In this document: piece by piece, positions 42,852 to 52,289 of the stretch
How positions within the stretch are numbered: the stretch's first letter is position 1
How the letters are laid out: the number at the start of each line of letters is the position of its first letter
Origin: Streptomyces sp. NBC_01214
GTDB lineage: Bacteria; Actinomycetota; Actinomycetes; Streptomycetales; Streptomycetaceae
DNA length: 64,000 nt
Assembly (NCBI RefSeq): GCF_026340975.1
Contig: NZ_JAPEOS010000001.1
Location: 3,009,001-3,073,000, forward strand
Direction of reading: 5' to 3'
Made by a program: the position numbers and the translations under genes
The notes under the pieces: model-generated
The model's database searches: none
Told to the model about the DNA's origin: nothing
Seen by the model: the letters and a program-made list of their open reading frames with translations, nothing else

Positions 42852-45800
42852 ATGTACGAGCTGTCCCGGATCCGCCTCTACTCCATCGGGCCCGCCGGTG
42901 CGCGCTACGCCGACACCGTGCTCGACCTGCGCGGAGTCGGCGAGCCGGTGCCCCACCCGGCGCCGACCCAGGCGGAGTTCTTCGAGGACGAGCCCACCGG
43001 GCCGCCGCGCCGGCCCGCGCCCGCCGGTGTGCTCTTCCTGGAGAACGGCGGCGGCAAGTCCGTCCTCCTCAAGCTGATCTTCTCGGTGATGCTCCCCGGC
43101 CACCGCAACACCCTCGGCGGCGCCAGCTCCGGCGTCCTGCGCAAGTTCCTGCTCGCCGACGACTGCGGCCACGTCGCCCTGGAGTGGCAGCACACCCAGA
43201 CCGGCGAGTGCGTGGTCGTCGGCAAGGTCAGCGAATGGCGCGGCCGCCAGGTCTCCAACGACCCGCGCAAGTTCGCCGAAGCCTGGTACTCCTTCCGTCC
43301 CGGCCCCGGCCTGAGCCTCGACAGCCTGCCCGTCGCCGAAGCCACCTCCGTGCGCCCGCCCGTCGAAGGCGCCTCCGGCGCCCAGGGCCGCCGCCGCACG
43401 ATGAAGGGCTTCCGCGACTCCCTCACCGAGGCGGGCAAGGCGTACCCGCACCTGGAGGTGTACTTCGAGGAGATCCACGACCGCTGGAACGAACACCTCA
43501 CCGAACTCGGCCTCGACCCCGAACTCTTCCGCTACCAGCGCGAGATGAACGCGGACGAGGGCGAGGCGGCCGGCCTCTTCGCGGTCAAGAAGGACTCCGA
43601 CTTCACCGACCTCCTGCTGCGCGCCGTCACCGACACCCGCGACACGGAGGGTCTCGCCGACCTCGTCCACGGCTTCGGCAACAAGCTCGGCCGCCGCGCC
43701 GAACTCATGGCCGAACGGGACTTCACCGCGGGCTCGGTGGACCTGCTCACCCGCATCGTCGAGGCCGCCGGGGCCCGCTCCCGGCTGCGCGACGTGCACG
43801 CGGGCGCGGAACGCCGTACGCGCACCCTCGCCCGGCGGCTGTCCGCCCGCGCCGCCCAGGAGCGCGGCCGGGCCGCCGACCTGGCCCAGCGGGTCACCGG
43901 CGCCGCCCACCAGGTCACCGCCGCCGAGTCCGCGCGCACCCGCAGCGCCGCCGTCTCCGCCGAACTCGCCTACCGGCACGCCTCGCTGGCCCTGACCGTC
44001 GCCGACAAGGCCGCCGCGGCCCAGCGCCGCGAACTCCTCGAGGCCCGGACGCTGCACTCCGCGTGGCAGGCCGCCGAGAACGTGCTGCGCCACCGGGCCG
44101 CCGCCGACCGCTCCGCCCGCGTCGCCGCCGCGATCCTGGAGGCCGAGCGGGACGCCGCCCCGGCACTGGCCGCCCGTGCCACGGCCGCCGGCGAGCTCGT
44201 CCGGGCCCTGCACACCGCCGCCGAGCACGGCGAGCGGCTCGCCAACGAGGAGGAGGAGCGTTCCGCCGCCCTCCAGGCCACCGGCGAGGCCGCCCACCGC
44301 GACGCCACCGCCGCCGCCACGGCCGCCCAGCGGGCCCGCAGCGAGGCCGAGCACCTGCGATCGCGGCTGGCCGAGGTCCAGCAGGAGACCGCCGAGGCCG
44401 TCCGCGCCGGCTGGCTCGACGACACCGCCCCCGACGCCGACCCGGCCCGCGCGGCCCTCGCCGCCACCGACGCCGAGAAGACCGCCGTGGCCGCCTGGGA
44501 CGAGTCCCGGGAGGCCGCCCGCACCGCCGCCGAGGCCGCCCGCGAGGCCGCCGCCACGGAGTCCCGCGCCGAGCTCACCGCCGCCCGCGCGGCGGACGCC
44601 GCCGACGCGGCCGAGGCCGCCCACGACGCGGAGCACCGGGCCGCGGCCTCCCTCGCCACCGCCCCGCGCCTGGCCGAGCTGCTGGGGCTCCCGGCGGTGC
44701 CCGCTTCCTTCCTTCCCCACCCGCGCACGCAGAGCGGGACCTCCGGCGCCTTCGCGGGATCCGGCGCGCAGGCCGCGTCGGCGGGGGCTGCGCACCCCGT
44801 GCACGGCTCCGGCGGACCCGGTCCGGCGGCCCAGGCGGGGCCCGCCGGCCGCCCCGACGCAGTCGGAGCCGGCGGGCTCACGGTCGCCGACCTCGACCGG
44901 AACGCCGACGACCTCCGCCAACTGCTCACCGACGGAGTCGCGGCCGCCGAGCGCCAGCTCTTCGAGCTGCGCACCGCGGCCGCCGACGACGCCCGCATCC
45001 TCGGCGCCCTCGGCGACGGCGGCCTGCTGCCGCCCGGCCCGGACGTCCTGGCCACCGTCGAGTACCTCGGCGAGCACGGCATTCCCGCCCTCCCCGGCTG
45101 GCGCTACCTCGCCCAGTCCGTGGACCCCGCCGACCACGCCGCCGTCCTCGCCGCCCGCCCCGAACTCGTCGACGGCGTCGTCATCACCGACCCCGACACC
45201 CACGGCCGGGCCCGCGAGGTGCTCTCCGGCGCCGCCCTGCTGCCCCGCTCCACCGTTGCCGTCGGCACGGCCGCCGCCCTGCTGGCCCCGCTGCCGCCGG
45301 CCGGCGACGACGCCGACTCCGGGGTGTTCCTCGTACCGCCGAACCCGGCCATGCACGACGAGCACGCCGCCGACGAGGAGCGCCAGGCGCTGCGCGCCCG
45401 CGCCGCCGCCCGCGACACCGAGATCCGCGACCTCGCCGCCCGCCTCGGCGGTGACCGCGAGCTCGCCGCCCGCCTCGGCTCCTGGCGCACCGGCTGCCCG
45501 CCCGGCCGCCTCACCGAGCTCGCGGAGGCGGCCGCCGCCGCCCGGATGTTCGCCGAGGAGACCGACGCCGAGCTCGCGGAGGCCCGTACCGCACGCGCCG
45601 AGGCCGACGAGGCCGCCGCCGATGCGGCCCGCGTCCGCGAGGAGCGCCAGGACACCGCCCAGCGCGCCCGCCGCGTCGCCGACGCCCTCGCCGGGCTCGC
45701 CTTCCGGCTGCGCGAGCGCGCCGGCTGGCAGGCCAAGCTCCGCGAACTCGCCGACGACGCCGCCGAGTCCGAGGCCCGCGCCGAGCTCTGCTTGGACCGG

Positions 45801-47600
45801 GCCCGCGCCGCCGACGAGGACCGGCGTGCCGCCCAGCGCGCCGCCGACGACGCCCGCCGCACCGCCCGCGCCCTGCGCGCCGAACGCGCCGAGATCGCCG
45901 GCGCCCCCGACCAGCTGCCCGACAACGACGGTGACGGCCCCCGGGCGCCGCTGCCCGACCTGCGCGAGGCCTACCGCGCCGCCTCCCAGCTCTACGAGAA
46001 GGTCGGCGTCGGCGCCGACCTGCGCGCCGAACAGGCCCGCGCCGAGAGCGACGAGAGCGCCGCCCTGGCCGAGCTCGACCGCCTCACCAACAAGGTCCGT
46101 ACCCGGGCCGCCCAGCTCCTCGAAGGCACCGACGGCGCCGACGGCCCCTCCCGGCAGGCCGCGGCCGCCCGCGCCGAGTCCCTCGTACAGATGCTGGAGA
46201 CCCGCGCGTCCACCGCCAGCGAGCAGCTCGGCCGACTGCGCGGCGAGGCGGAACGGCACGCTCCCACCGAGGGGGAGGCGCACACCGAACTCCCCGAGGA
46301 GCTCGTCCCCGAGGACGTCGAGCAGGCCCAGGCCCTGCTGCGCACGGCCACCGCCCAGCTCGCCGCCCACACCGCGGCCGTGGAGAGCGCCCGGGCCGCC
46401 CACGCGGACCTGCTGCGCGCCCACCGCACCGCCGAGGACGGCGCCGGCGGCTTCGACGAGACCGCGGCGCTGCTCCGGGACCTGCTGCGCGACCACACCC
46501 ACCAGGACGACGAGCAGGAGCCGGTGCCCCATGCGGGCACCCTGGAGGAGGCCCGCCAGTCCGCCACCGAGGCCCGCCGCTCCCTGCGCGGCTGCGCGGG
46601 CGAGCTCTCGGCCGCCGAGTCCGCGGTGCGCGAGGCGAGCGACATCCTGGTCCGGCACGCCAACGCCACCCGCTACGAGCAGGTACGCACCCCCGCGCGC
46701 CAGCAGATCCGCGAACTGCCCGCCTCCGCCCTGCCCGAGCACGCGGCGGCCTGGGCCGCGGCCTTCGCACCCCGGCTGCGCGTCCTCACCGACGAACTGG
46801 CCCAGCTGGAGCGCAACCGCGACAGCATCGTCGACCGCCTGCGCGGCCTCGTCGAATCGGCCCTGGCCACGCTCCGCTCCGCGCAGCGGCTCTCGCAGCT
46901 CCCGGAGGGACTCGGCGAATGGTCGGGCCAGGAGTTCCTGCGGATCCGCTTCGAGGAGCCGGACCAGGCCACGCTCACGGAGCGGCTCGGCGAGGTCATC
47001 GACGAGGCGACCCGCGCGGCCGTGAAGAAGAACAGCAGCGCCTCCTTCGGTGAGGGCCGCCGTGACGGCATGTCCCTGCTGCTGAGGGGCGTCCAGGCGG
47101 CCCTGGAGCCCAAGGGCATCTCCGTGGAGATCCTCAAGCCGGACGCGGTGCTGCGCGCCGAGCGGGTGCCGGTGGGGCAGATGGGCGACGTGTTCTCCGG
47201 CGGGCAGCTGCTGACCGCCGCGATCGCCCTGTACTGCACGATGGCGGCGCTGCGCAGCAACGACCGCGGCCGCGACAAGCACCGGCACGCGGGCACGCTG
47301 TTCCTGGACAACCCGATCGGCCGCGCCAACGCCACGTACCTGCTGGAGCTCCAGCGGGCCGTCTCCGACGCGCTGGGCGTCCAGCTGCTCTACACGACCG
47401 GCCTGTTCGACACCACGGCCCTCGCCGAGTTCCCGCTGGTGATCCGCCTGCGCAACGACGCGGACCTGCGGGCGGGCCTGAAGTACATCAGCGTCGAGGA
47501 ACACCTGCGCCCGGGCCTGCCGCAGCAGTCCGCCGAGGCGGAGACCATCCACGGCGAGATCACGGCGACCCGTATGTTCCGGCGCAGCGGCGTTTCCTGA
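42852..47600 (+). CDS. MukB/MksB/JetC-like SMC ATPase
   Basis: This 1582-residue protein has an N-terminal ATPase head with Walker A LENGGGKSVLLKLIF (Lys at residue 69). Ala/Arg/Glu coiled coil covers about 300-640 and 850-1380. A globular hinge-like part lies at about 715-840 (LPGWRYLAQSVDPADHAAVL; VITDPDTHGRAREVL). The C-terminal head has signature SGGQ (1449-1452) and Walker B LFLDNPIGRAN (Asp1486, Asn1487). Asn replaces the catalytic Glu usual in SMC proteins. It should dimerise and load on DNA with the two upstream proteins. ATG 42852 gives the clean start MYELSRIRLYSIGPAG. No JetD-type nuclease follows. Confidence 0.75.
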   Translation: MYELSRIRLYSIGPAGARYADTVLDLRGVGEPVPHPAPTQAEFFEDEPTGPPRRPAPAGVLFLENGGGKSVLLKLIFSVMLPGHRNTLGGASSGVLRKFLLADDCGHVALEWQHTQTGECVVVGKVSEWRGRQVSNDPRKFAEAWYSFRPGPGLSLDSLPVAEATSVRPPVEGASGAQGRRRTMKGFRDSLTEAGKAYPHLEVYFEEIHDRWNEHLTELGLDPELFRYQREMNADEGEAAGLFAVKKDSDFTDLLLRAVTDTRDTEGLADLVHGFGNKLGRRAELMAERDFTAGSVDLLTRIVEAAGARSRLRDVHAGAERRTRTLARRLSARAAQERGRAADLAQRVTGAAHQVTAAESARTRSAAVSAELAYRHASLALTVADKAAAAQRRELLEARTLHSAWQAAENVLRHRAAADRSARVAAAILEAERDAAPALAARATAAGELVRALHTAAEHGERLANEEEERSAALQATGEAAHRDATAAATAAQRARSEAEHLRSRLAEVQQETAEAVRAGWLDDTAPDADPARAALAATDAEKTAVAAWDESREAARTAAEAAREAAATESRAELTAARAADAADAAEAAHDAEHRAAASLATAPRLAELLGLPAVPASFLPHPRTQSGTSGAFAGSGAQAASAGAAHPVHGSGGPGPAAQAGPAGRPDAVGAGGLTVADLDRNADDLRQLLTDGVAAAERQLFELRTAAADDARILGALGDGGLLPPGPDVLATVEYLGEHGIPALPGWRYLAQSVDPADHAAVLAARPELVDGVVITDPDTHGRAREVLSGAALLPRSTVAVGTAAALLAPLPPAGDDADSGVFLVPPNPAMHDEHAADEERQALRARAAARDTEIRDLAARLGGDRELAARLGSWRTGCPPGRLTELAEAAAAARMFAEETDAELAEARTARAEADEAAADAARVREERQDTAQRARRVADALAGLAFRLRERAGWQAKLRELADDAAESEARAELCLDRARAADEDRRAAQRAADDARRTARALRAERAEIAGAPDQLPDNDGDGPRAPLPDLREAYRAASQLYEKVGVGADLRAEQARAESDESAALAELDRLTNKVRTRAAQLLEGTDGADGPSRQAAAARAESLVQMLETRASTASEQLGRLRGEAERHAPTEGEAHTELPEELVPEDVEQAQALLRTATAQLAAHTAAVESARAAHADLLRAHRTAEDGAGGFDETAALLRDLLRDHTHQDDEQEPVPHAGTLEEARQSATEARRSLRGCAGELSAAESAVREASDILVRHANATRYEQVRTPARQQIRELPASALPEHAAAWAAAFAPRLRVLTDELAQLERNRDSIVDRLRGLVESALATLRSAQRLSQLPEGLGEWSGQEFLRIRFEEPDQATLTERLGEVIDEATRAAVKKNSSASFGEGRRDGMSLLLRGVQAALEPKGISVEILKPDAVLRAERVPVGQMGDVFSGGQLLTAAIALYCTMAALRSNDRGRDKHRHAGTLFLDNPIGRANATYLLELQRAVSDALGVQLLYTTGLFDTTALAEFPLVIRLRNDADLRAGLKYISVEEHLRPGLPQQSAEAETIHGEITATRMFRRSGVS

Positions 47601-47641
47601 CGCGCCACGTTTCCTGACGTGCGGCGTTTCCTGACGCGTGG
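47591..47641. repeat. Three 17-bp tandem repeats spanning the SMC stop codon
   Basis: CGTTTCCTGACG starts at 47591, 47608 and 47625, an exact 17-base period. The first copy contains the stop TGA (47598-47600). The repeats lie between the convergent SMC and two-TM protein genes. Confidence 0.85.
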
Positions 47642-47660
47642 CGATGCCGGCGCGAGGGCG

Positions 47661-48119
47661 TCAGCGCGTGGAATAGCGGCCGGAAGCCGCCAGAGGGCCC
47701 TCCTCGCGGGGTATTCGGCCCGCGGCGGCCTTCCGTGCCTCCCGGGCCGCCCGGGAGGCACGCCGGGCCTCCCGGCGGCGGCTGCGTGCCGTGCTGCTCG
47801 GCTCCGACAGGACCCCGTACCGCTGGTTCCAGGTCTGCCGGGTGATCCACACGTCCAGCACGCCCCAGGTGGCGACGATCGTTCCCGCGATCGCGCCGAG
47901 CCCCATCGGGAGGGCCAGCCAGGACCCGCTCAGGGTCAGGAAGAACGTGATCGTCGCCTGCGTCAGGGTCACGGCCACGATCAGCACCGCCCGTACCGCG
48001 GAGGTCCGTACCGAATCCGGCATCCGGCGCCGCCGGGCCGGCTCCTCGACCCATAGTCCCCGCCCGGCCCCGCCGGCCCCCAGGCCCGCACGCGCGCCGC
48101 CGCCCTCGTCACTGCTCAT
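47661..48119 (-). CDS. Two-TM membrane protein of unknown function
   Basis: This 152-residue protein has a Gly/Ala-rich arm, two hydrophobic helices (VRAVLIVAVTLTQATITFFLTL and LALPMGLGAIAGTIVATWGVL), and a basic Arg-rich C-terminal tail (SRRREARRASRAAREARKAA). I know no family function. ATG 48119 with GGGGAG ten bases upstream is used; ATG 48152 would add eleven residues. It is convergent with the SMC operon and divergent from the conservon. Partnership with either is not shown. Confidence 0.7.
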   Translation of the reverse strand: MSSDEGGGARAGLGAGGAGRGLWVEEPARRRRMPDSVRTSAVRAVLIVAVTLTQATITFFLTLSGSWLALPMGLGAIAGTIVATWGVLDVWITRQTWNQRYGVLSEPSSTARSRRREARRASRAAREARKAAAGRIPREEGPLAASGRYSTR

Positions 48120-48545
48120 GGTCCGCTCACTCCCCACCGCGCGGTCCGTCATACCTGCTCGTCCTGCCTACTTGCCACGTCTGCCCACCACGTCCGCCTC
48201 CCACGTCCGTTCCGACGCGCCCCCTCGAACAGACAGACGTTCGGCGGCGCCGAGAGATTCCCGGATCGCGGATGCCCCTGCCCGGCCGGAACGATCGCGG
48301 AACGAACAATTCCAGCCATCCATCTGGTTGCGGGAACTGACGCCCCACCAAGTGTCATCTGCCACATATCGGGCCGCTGTTGACCGGAAGTGTCGGACAA
48401 CTGGTGATCTTCCTCCCGGGGGCAGGCCGAAAACGTCCGGACACGCCTTCGAAGCTGCCCTCCAGCAGTAGTAGGCTCACGCCGTTTAAATGACGGAACA
48501 CCGACCCCCGGCAACGGGGTTGACCTGGGGGAGGCTGGGGAGGCC
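48120..48545. other. Conservon promoter region
   Basis: 426 bases with no supported gene. TTCGAA (48448-48453) and TAGGCT (48472-48477), 18 bases apart, are the best promoter candidate for cvnA. The predicted start near 48484 sits in an AT-rich patch with a PmeI-like GTTTAAAT. Inverted pieces GTGTCATC and similar occur around 48350-48400 but no clear operator was defined. Confidence 0.4.
48448..48477 (+). promoter_or_regulatory. Candidate promoter of the conservon
   Basis: TTCGAA and TAGGCT boxes with 18 bases between them precede cvnA by about 70 bases. Read from sequence only. Confidence 0.35.
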
Positions 48546-51377
48546 ATGCGCTTTCGCGGGAAGTCCATCCGCCGGAAGATCGTGGCGTTGCTCCTTGTGC
48601 CGCTCGTCTCCCTGACCGCCCTCTGGGGCTTCGCGACAGTCATCACCGGCCGTGAGGCCATCCAACTCTTCGACGTGGCCTACATCATCGACAAGGTCGG
48701 CTACCCCGTCGAAGACGTCGTCCGCGTCATCCAGAAGGAACGGCGCCAGACCCTGGTCGTCCTCGGCGACCCCCGGGCCGCCACCGCCACGGCCGAACTC
48801 ACCAAGCGCCGCGCCGAAACCGACCTGGCCGTCGAGCAGATCAGCGTCAGCGCCCGCGACGCCAAGGTCATCGACGAGCTGAGCCCGCAGAGCGCCCAGC
48901 GCCTGCACTCGATCGTCGCCGCCTTCCAGGGCATCGGCACCATGCGCCGCTCCGTCGACCAGAACGCCCTGGACCCCACGCAGGCCCTCGACCTCTACAA
49001 CCGACTGGTCGACCCCTGCTACGACTTCCTCATGAACCTCCACGGCCTGGACAACGTGGAGGTGGACAAGGAAGGCCGCGCCCTCGTCGGCATCAGCCGC
49101 GCCCGCGAACTGCTCTCCCGCGAAGACGCCGTCATCGCCTCGGCCCTCGCCGCGCGCAACGTCACCGCCCCCGACGTCCGCCACGTCTCCGACTTCGTCG
49201 CCAAGCGCACCCTGCTCTACGAGTTCAACCTCGTCACCCTCCCCGCCGAGGACCGGGAGCGCTTCGAGAAGTACTGGAAGGACCCCGAGACCCAGCCCCT
49301 GCGCGACGCCGAGGAACGCTTCATCGTCGGCGGCGCCGTCAACAAGCCGCGCAGCGTCACCGCCGCCCAGTGGGACGAGGCCTCCACCAAGGTCCTCGAA
49401 GACCTGGCCGACATGAACACCGACGCCGGCAACCGCTACCAAGAGCGCATCGAGCCCGTCGCCACGGACGTCATGGTCCAGGCCGCCGCCGCCGGCGTCC
49501 TCGGCTTCCTCGCCCTGACCGTGTCGCTGGTGCTGTCCGTACGCATCGGCCGCGACCTCGTCCGCGACCTGTCCCGGCTGCGCAAGGAGGCCCACGAGGC
49601 CTCCGGCGTCCGACTGCCCAGCGTGATGCGCCGACTCGCCGCGGGCGAGCACGTGGACGTGGAGACCGAGTCGCCGCAGCTCGAATACGAGAAGGACGAG
49701 GTCGGCCAGGTCGGCCAGGCCCTCAACACCCTCCAGCGCGCCGCCGTCGAGGCCGCCGTCAAGCAGGCCGACCTGCGCCGCGGCGTCTCCGAGGTGTTCG
49801 TCAACCTGGCCCGCCGCAACCAGGTGCTGCTGCACCGCCAGCTGACCCTCCTCGACACGATGGAACGCCGTACCGAGGACACCGAGGAACTGGCCGACCT
49901 CTTCCGCCTCGACCACATGACCACCCGCATGCGCCGGCACGCCGAGGGCCTCGTGATCCTCTCCGGCGCCGCGCCCTCCCGCCAGTGGCGCAAGCCCGTC
50001 CAGCTGATGGACGTCGTACGCGCCGCCGTCGCCGAGGTCGAGGACTACGAGCGCATCGAGGTGCGCCGGCTCACGCGCCTGGGCATCGTCGGCCCGGCCG
50101 TCGCCGACGTCACCCACCTCATCGCCGAACTCCTGGAGAACGCGACCGTGTTCTCGCCGCCGCACACCGCGGTCCAGGTGCACGGCGAGCGCGTCGCCAA
50201 CGGCTTCACCCTGGAGATCCACGACCGCGGCCTCGGCATGACCCCGGAAGCGCTGCTCGACGCGAACCTCCGGCTCGCCGAGACCCCCGAGTTCGAGCTC
50301 TCCGACACCGACCGCCTCGGCCTGTTCGTCGTCAGCCGCCTCGCGCAGCGCCACAGCGTCAAGGTCGTCCTCCAGCCCAGCCCGTACGGGGGCACCACCG
50401 CGGTGCTCTTCCTCCCCGCGGCCCTGCTGACCGAGGCACCCGAGACCAACGGCGCGGGCGCGCGGTTCGACGGCGCCCGCGCCGCAGCCAAGCCCCTCAG
50501 GTCCGACAAGGCCGGCCACCTCGGCCGCGCCGGGTCCGAGCGGCCCGCGGCCGCCGCCATGGAGCGCTCGGCCTCCGGCCGCCCGCTGCCCGTCGCCGAA
50601 CTGCGCGGCCCGGTCGAGCTGGAGGCGCCGCTCCCGGTCGGCGGGCTGGACCGGCTGGACGGCCTCGACGACCCCGCCGCGCTCGACGGCGCCCCCACGG
50701 CGATCACGAGCCGCACCGGCGCCGCCGGCCGCCCCGTCATGGCCACGCTCGACGACGAGACCCCGCCGAACGGCATCCCGCGCAGCGCCCTGCTGGGCCT
50801 GCGCCCGGCGGACCGGCCGCACACCGACCGGCACGCGGACCGCGGCATCTCCCGCAAGGGCGACCGCGACCGCGAACCGCACGCGCCCACCGGCCCGGTC
50901 CGGCTGGACGCCCAGCGCGTGGAGACCCCGCGTCCGGACGGCACCCGCTCCCAGGGCGCCGTACCGCTGCCGCGCCGCCGTCCGACCCCGACGCTCGTAG
51001 CCGAGCACGGCCGCCGGGTGGAGCCCCGCCCGGTGTCCGTGGTCCCACAGCCCGCTCCGGTCTCCGCCGCCGGATCCGATCCCGGATCCGATGGCGGGGC
51101 CGTCGCACCCGGCCCCGGCATCGGTGGGCTGCCCCGCCGGGTCCGCCAGGCCAGCCTGGCGCCCCAGCTCAAGAAGTCCCCGTCCGCCGCCCCCGCCGAA
51201 GCCGCCCCCGACCAGGTGGCCGACCGGGACGCGGAAGACGTACGCACGCGCATGTCCGCACTCCAGCGTGGCTGGACGGCGGGCCGCAACCAGCACGCAC
51301 AGCAGAAGTCCGAGACCGAGGCGGGCACATCCGCCGCCGGCGGTCCCGCGAACGAGAACGAAGGGGACGGTCGATGA
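48546..51377 (+). CDS. cvnA: Conservon sensor kinase-like protein CvnA
   Basis: This 943-residue protein is the histidine-kinase-like member of a conservon. It has a membrane helix at about 12-30, an external nitrate/nitrite-sensing-type (NIT) helical domain to about 310, a second helix near 315-335 (VMVQAAAAGVLGFLALTVSLVLS), a HAMP-like segment and a HATPase domain with ELLENATVFSPP, EIHDRGLGM and LGLFVVSRLAQRH. The last 300 residues are Pro/Ala/Arg-rich and probably disordered. The phospho-acceptor His typical of true kinases is not evident. ATG 48546 gives a Sec-type first helix. Its stop overlaps the cvnB start (ATGA). Confidence 0.92.
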   Translation: MRFRGKSIRRKIVALLLVPLVSLTALWGFATVITGREAIQLFDVAYIIDKVGYPVEDVVRVIQKERRQTLVVLGDPRAATATAELTKRRAETDLAVEQISVSARDAKVIDELSPQSAQRLHSIVAAFQGIGTMRRSVDQNALDPTQALDLYNRLVDPCYDFLMNLHGLDNVEVDKEGRALVGISRARELLSREDAVIASALAARNVTAPDVRHVSDFVAKRTLLYEFNLVTLPAEDRERFEKYWKDPETQPLRDAEERFIVGGAVNKPRSVTAAQWDEASTKVLEDLADMNTDAGNRYQERIEPVATDVMVQAAAAGVLGFLALTVSLVLSVRIGRDLVRDLSRLRKEAHEASGVRLPSVMRRLAAGEHVDVETESPQLEYEKDEVGQVGQALNTLQRAAVEAAVKQADLRRGVSEVFVNLARRNQVLLHRQLTLLDTMERRTEDTEELADLFRLDHMTTRMRRHAEGLVILSGAAPSRQWRKPVQLMDVVRAAVAEVEDYERIEVRRLTRLGIVGPAVADVTHLIAELLENATVFSPPHTAVQVHGERVANGFTLEIHDRGLGMTPEALLDANLRLAETPEFELSDTDRLGLFVVSRLAQRHSVKVVLQPSPYGGTTAVLFLPAALLTEAPETNGAGARFDGARAAAKPLRSDKAGHLGRAGSERPAAAAMERSASGRPLPVAELRGPVELEAPLPVGGLDRLDGLDDPAALDGAPTAITSRTGAAGRPVMATLDDETPPNGIPRSALLGLRPADRPHTDRHADRGISRKGDRDREPHAPTGPVRLDAQRVETPRPDGTRSQGAVPLPRRRPTPTLVAEHGRRVEPRPVSVVPQPAPVSAAGSDPGSDGGAVAPGPGIGGLPRRVRQASLAPQLKKSPSAAPAEAAPDQVADRDAEDVRTRMSALQRGWTAGRNQHAQQKSETEAGTSAAGGPANENEGDGR

Positions 51378-51811
51378 CCGCACCGCAGACCGGCAACGAC
51401 AGCAGGGGCCGCGGCTCCGGCCCGCTCAACTGGCTCCTCGACGAGCTCGTCGACCGGGTCGGCTCCATCCGCAAGGCGGTGGTCCTTTCCGGCGACGGCC
51501 TGCCCACCGGCAGCTCCAAGGACCTGACCCGCGAGGACAGCGAGCACCTGGCGGCGGTCGCCTCCGGCTTCCACAGCCTGGCCAAGGGTGTCGGCCGGCA
51601 CTTCGACTCCGGCCGGGTCCGCCAGACCGTGGTCGAGCTCGACGAAGCCTTCCTCTTCGTCATGGCCGCGGGCGACGGCAGCTGCCTGGCCGTCCTGGCC
51701 GACGCCGACTCCGACGTCGGCCAGGTGGCGTACGAGATGACGCTGATGGTCAAGCGCGTCGGCGACCACCTGGCGACCGCCCCGCGCACCGGGCTGCCAG
51801 CCGGAGGGTGA
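51374..51811 (+). CDS. cvnB: Roadblock/LC7-domain protein CvnB
   Basis: This 145-residue protein has a roadblock/LC7 fold (LNWLLDELVDRVGSIRKAVVLSGDGLP, VASGFHSLAKGVG, then LFVMAAGDGSCLAVLADADSD). Roadblock proteins in conservons act as partners or regulators of the small GTPase CvnD, like MglB with MglA. ATG 51374 overlaps the end of cvnA. The downstream cvnC follows after ten bases. Confidence 0.93.
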   Translation: MTAPQTGNDSRGRGSGPLNWLLDELVDRVGSIRKAVVLSGDGLPTGSSKDLTREDSEHLAAVASGFHSLAKGVGRHFDSGRVRQTVVELDEAFLFVMAAGDGSCLAVLADADSDVGQVAYEMTLMVKRVGDHLATAPRTGLPAGG

Positions 51812-51821
51812 GTCGTAAGGC

Positions 51822-52289
51822 ATGAGCGATTCAGGCCAGGACCACCCCACCGGCATTCCCGGCGGTTTCACCGTCGACCCGCCCTACTCCGACCCCGACC
51901 ACCTGGACCCCGACCACGCGCACTGGTTCGACGACGACGCGGGGCCCGTCGTCCGCCCGTACGCCATGACCCGCGGCCGGACCAGCCATGCGGGTCAGCA
52001 CCGACTCGACCTGATCGCGCTCGTCGTCGCCGAACCGGCGGCCGACGATCCGGTCTGGGACATGACCCTCTCCCCGGAACACGCCCACATCCTCGGGCTG
52101 TGCCGGGGCCGACCGCAGTCCGTCGCCGAACTCGCGGCCGATCTCGACCTCGCGGTCGGGGTCGTCCGCGTCCTGATCGGCGACCTGGTCGACGAGGAAC
52201 TGGTCCACGTGACCAGGCCGGTACCGCCGGCCGAACTGCCCGATGAATCCATTCTGCGTGAGGTGATCGATGGCCTTCGGGCGCTTTAG
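51822..52289 (+). CDS. cvnC: DUF742 protein CvnC
   Basis: This 155-residue protein has a disordered acidic arm of about 55 residues and a DUF742 winged-helix-like domain: VVRPYAMTRGRTSHA, HILGLCRGRPQSVAELAADLDLAVGVVRVLIGDLVDEELVHV. CvnC is the least understood conservon component and may connect CvnA/B to CvnD. Its last 20 bases overlap the cvnD start, so coupling is likely. ATG 51822 has GAGTCGTAAGG upstream. Confidence 0.93.
   Translation: MSDSGQDHPTGIPGGFTVDPPYSDPDHLDPDHAHWFDDDAGPVVRPYAMTRGRTSHAGQHRLDLIALVVAEPAADDPVWDMTLSPEHAHILGLCRGRPQSVAELAADLDLAVGVVRVLIGDLVDEELVHVTRPVPPAELPDESILREVIDGLRAL

Noticed and set aside
42690..47552. Minus-strand ORF of 1620 codons opposite the SMC gene
   Set aside because: Low-complexity Gly/Ala/Leu antisense shadow of the coiled-coil coding region; the plus frame has Walker A, signature and Walker B motifs.
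47661..48119. JetD-like nuclease next to the SMC operon
   Set aside because: The protein has two membrane helices and a basic tail, with no TOPRIM motif.
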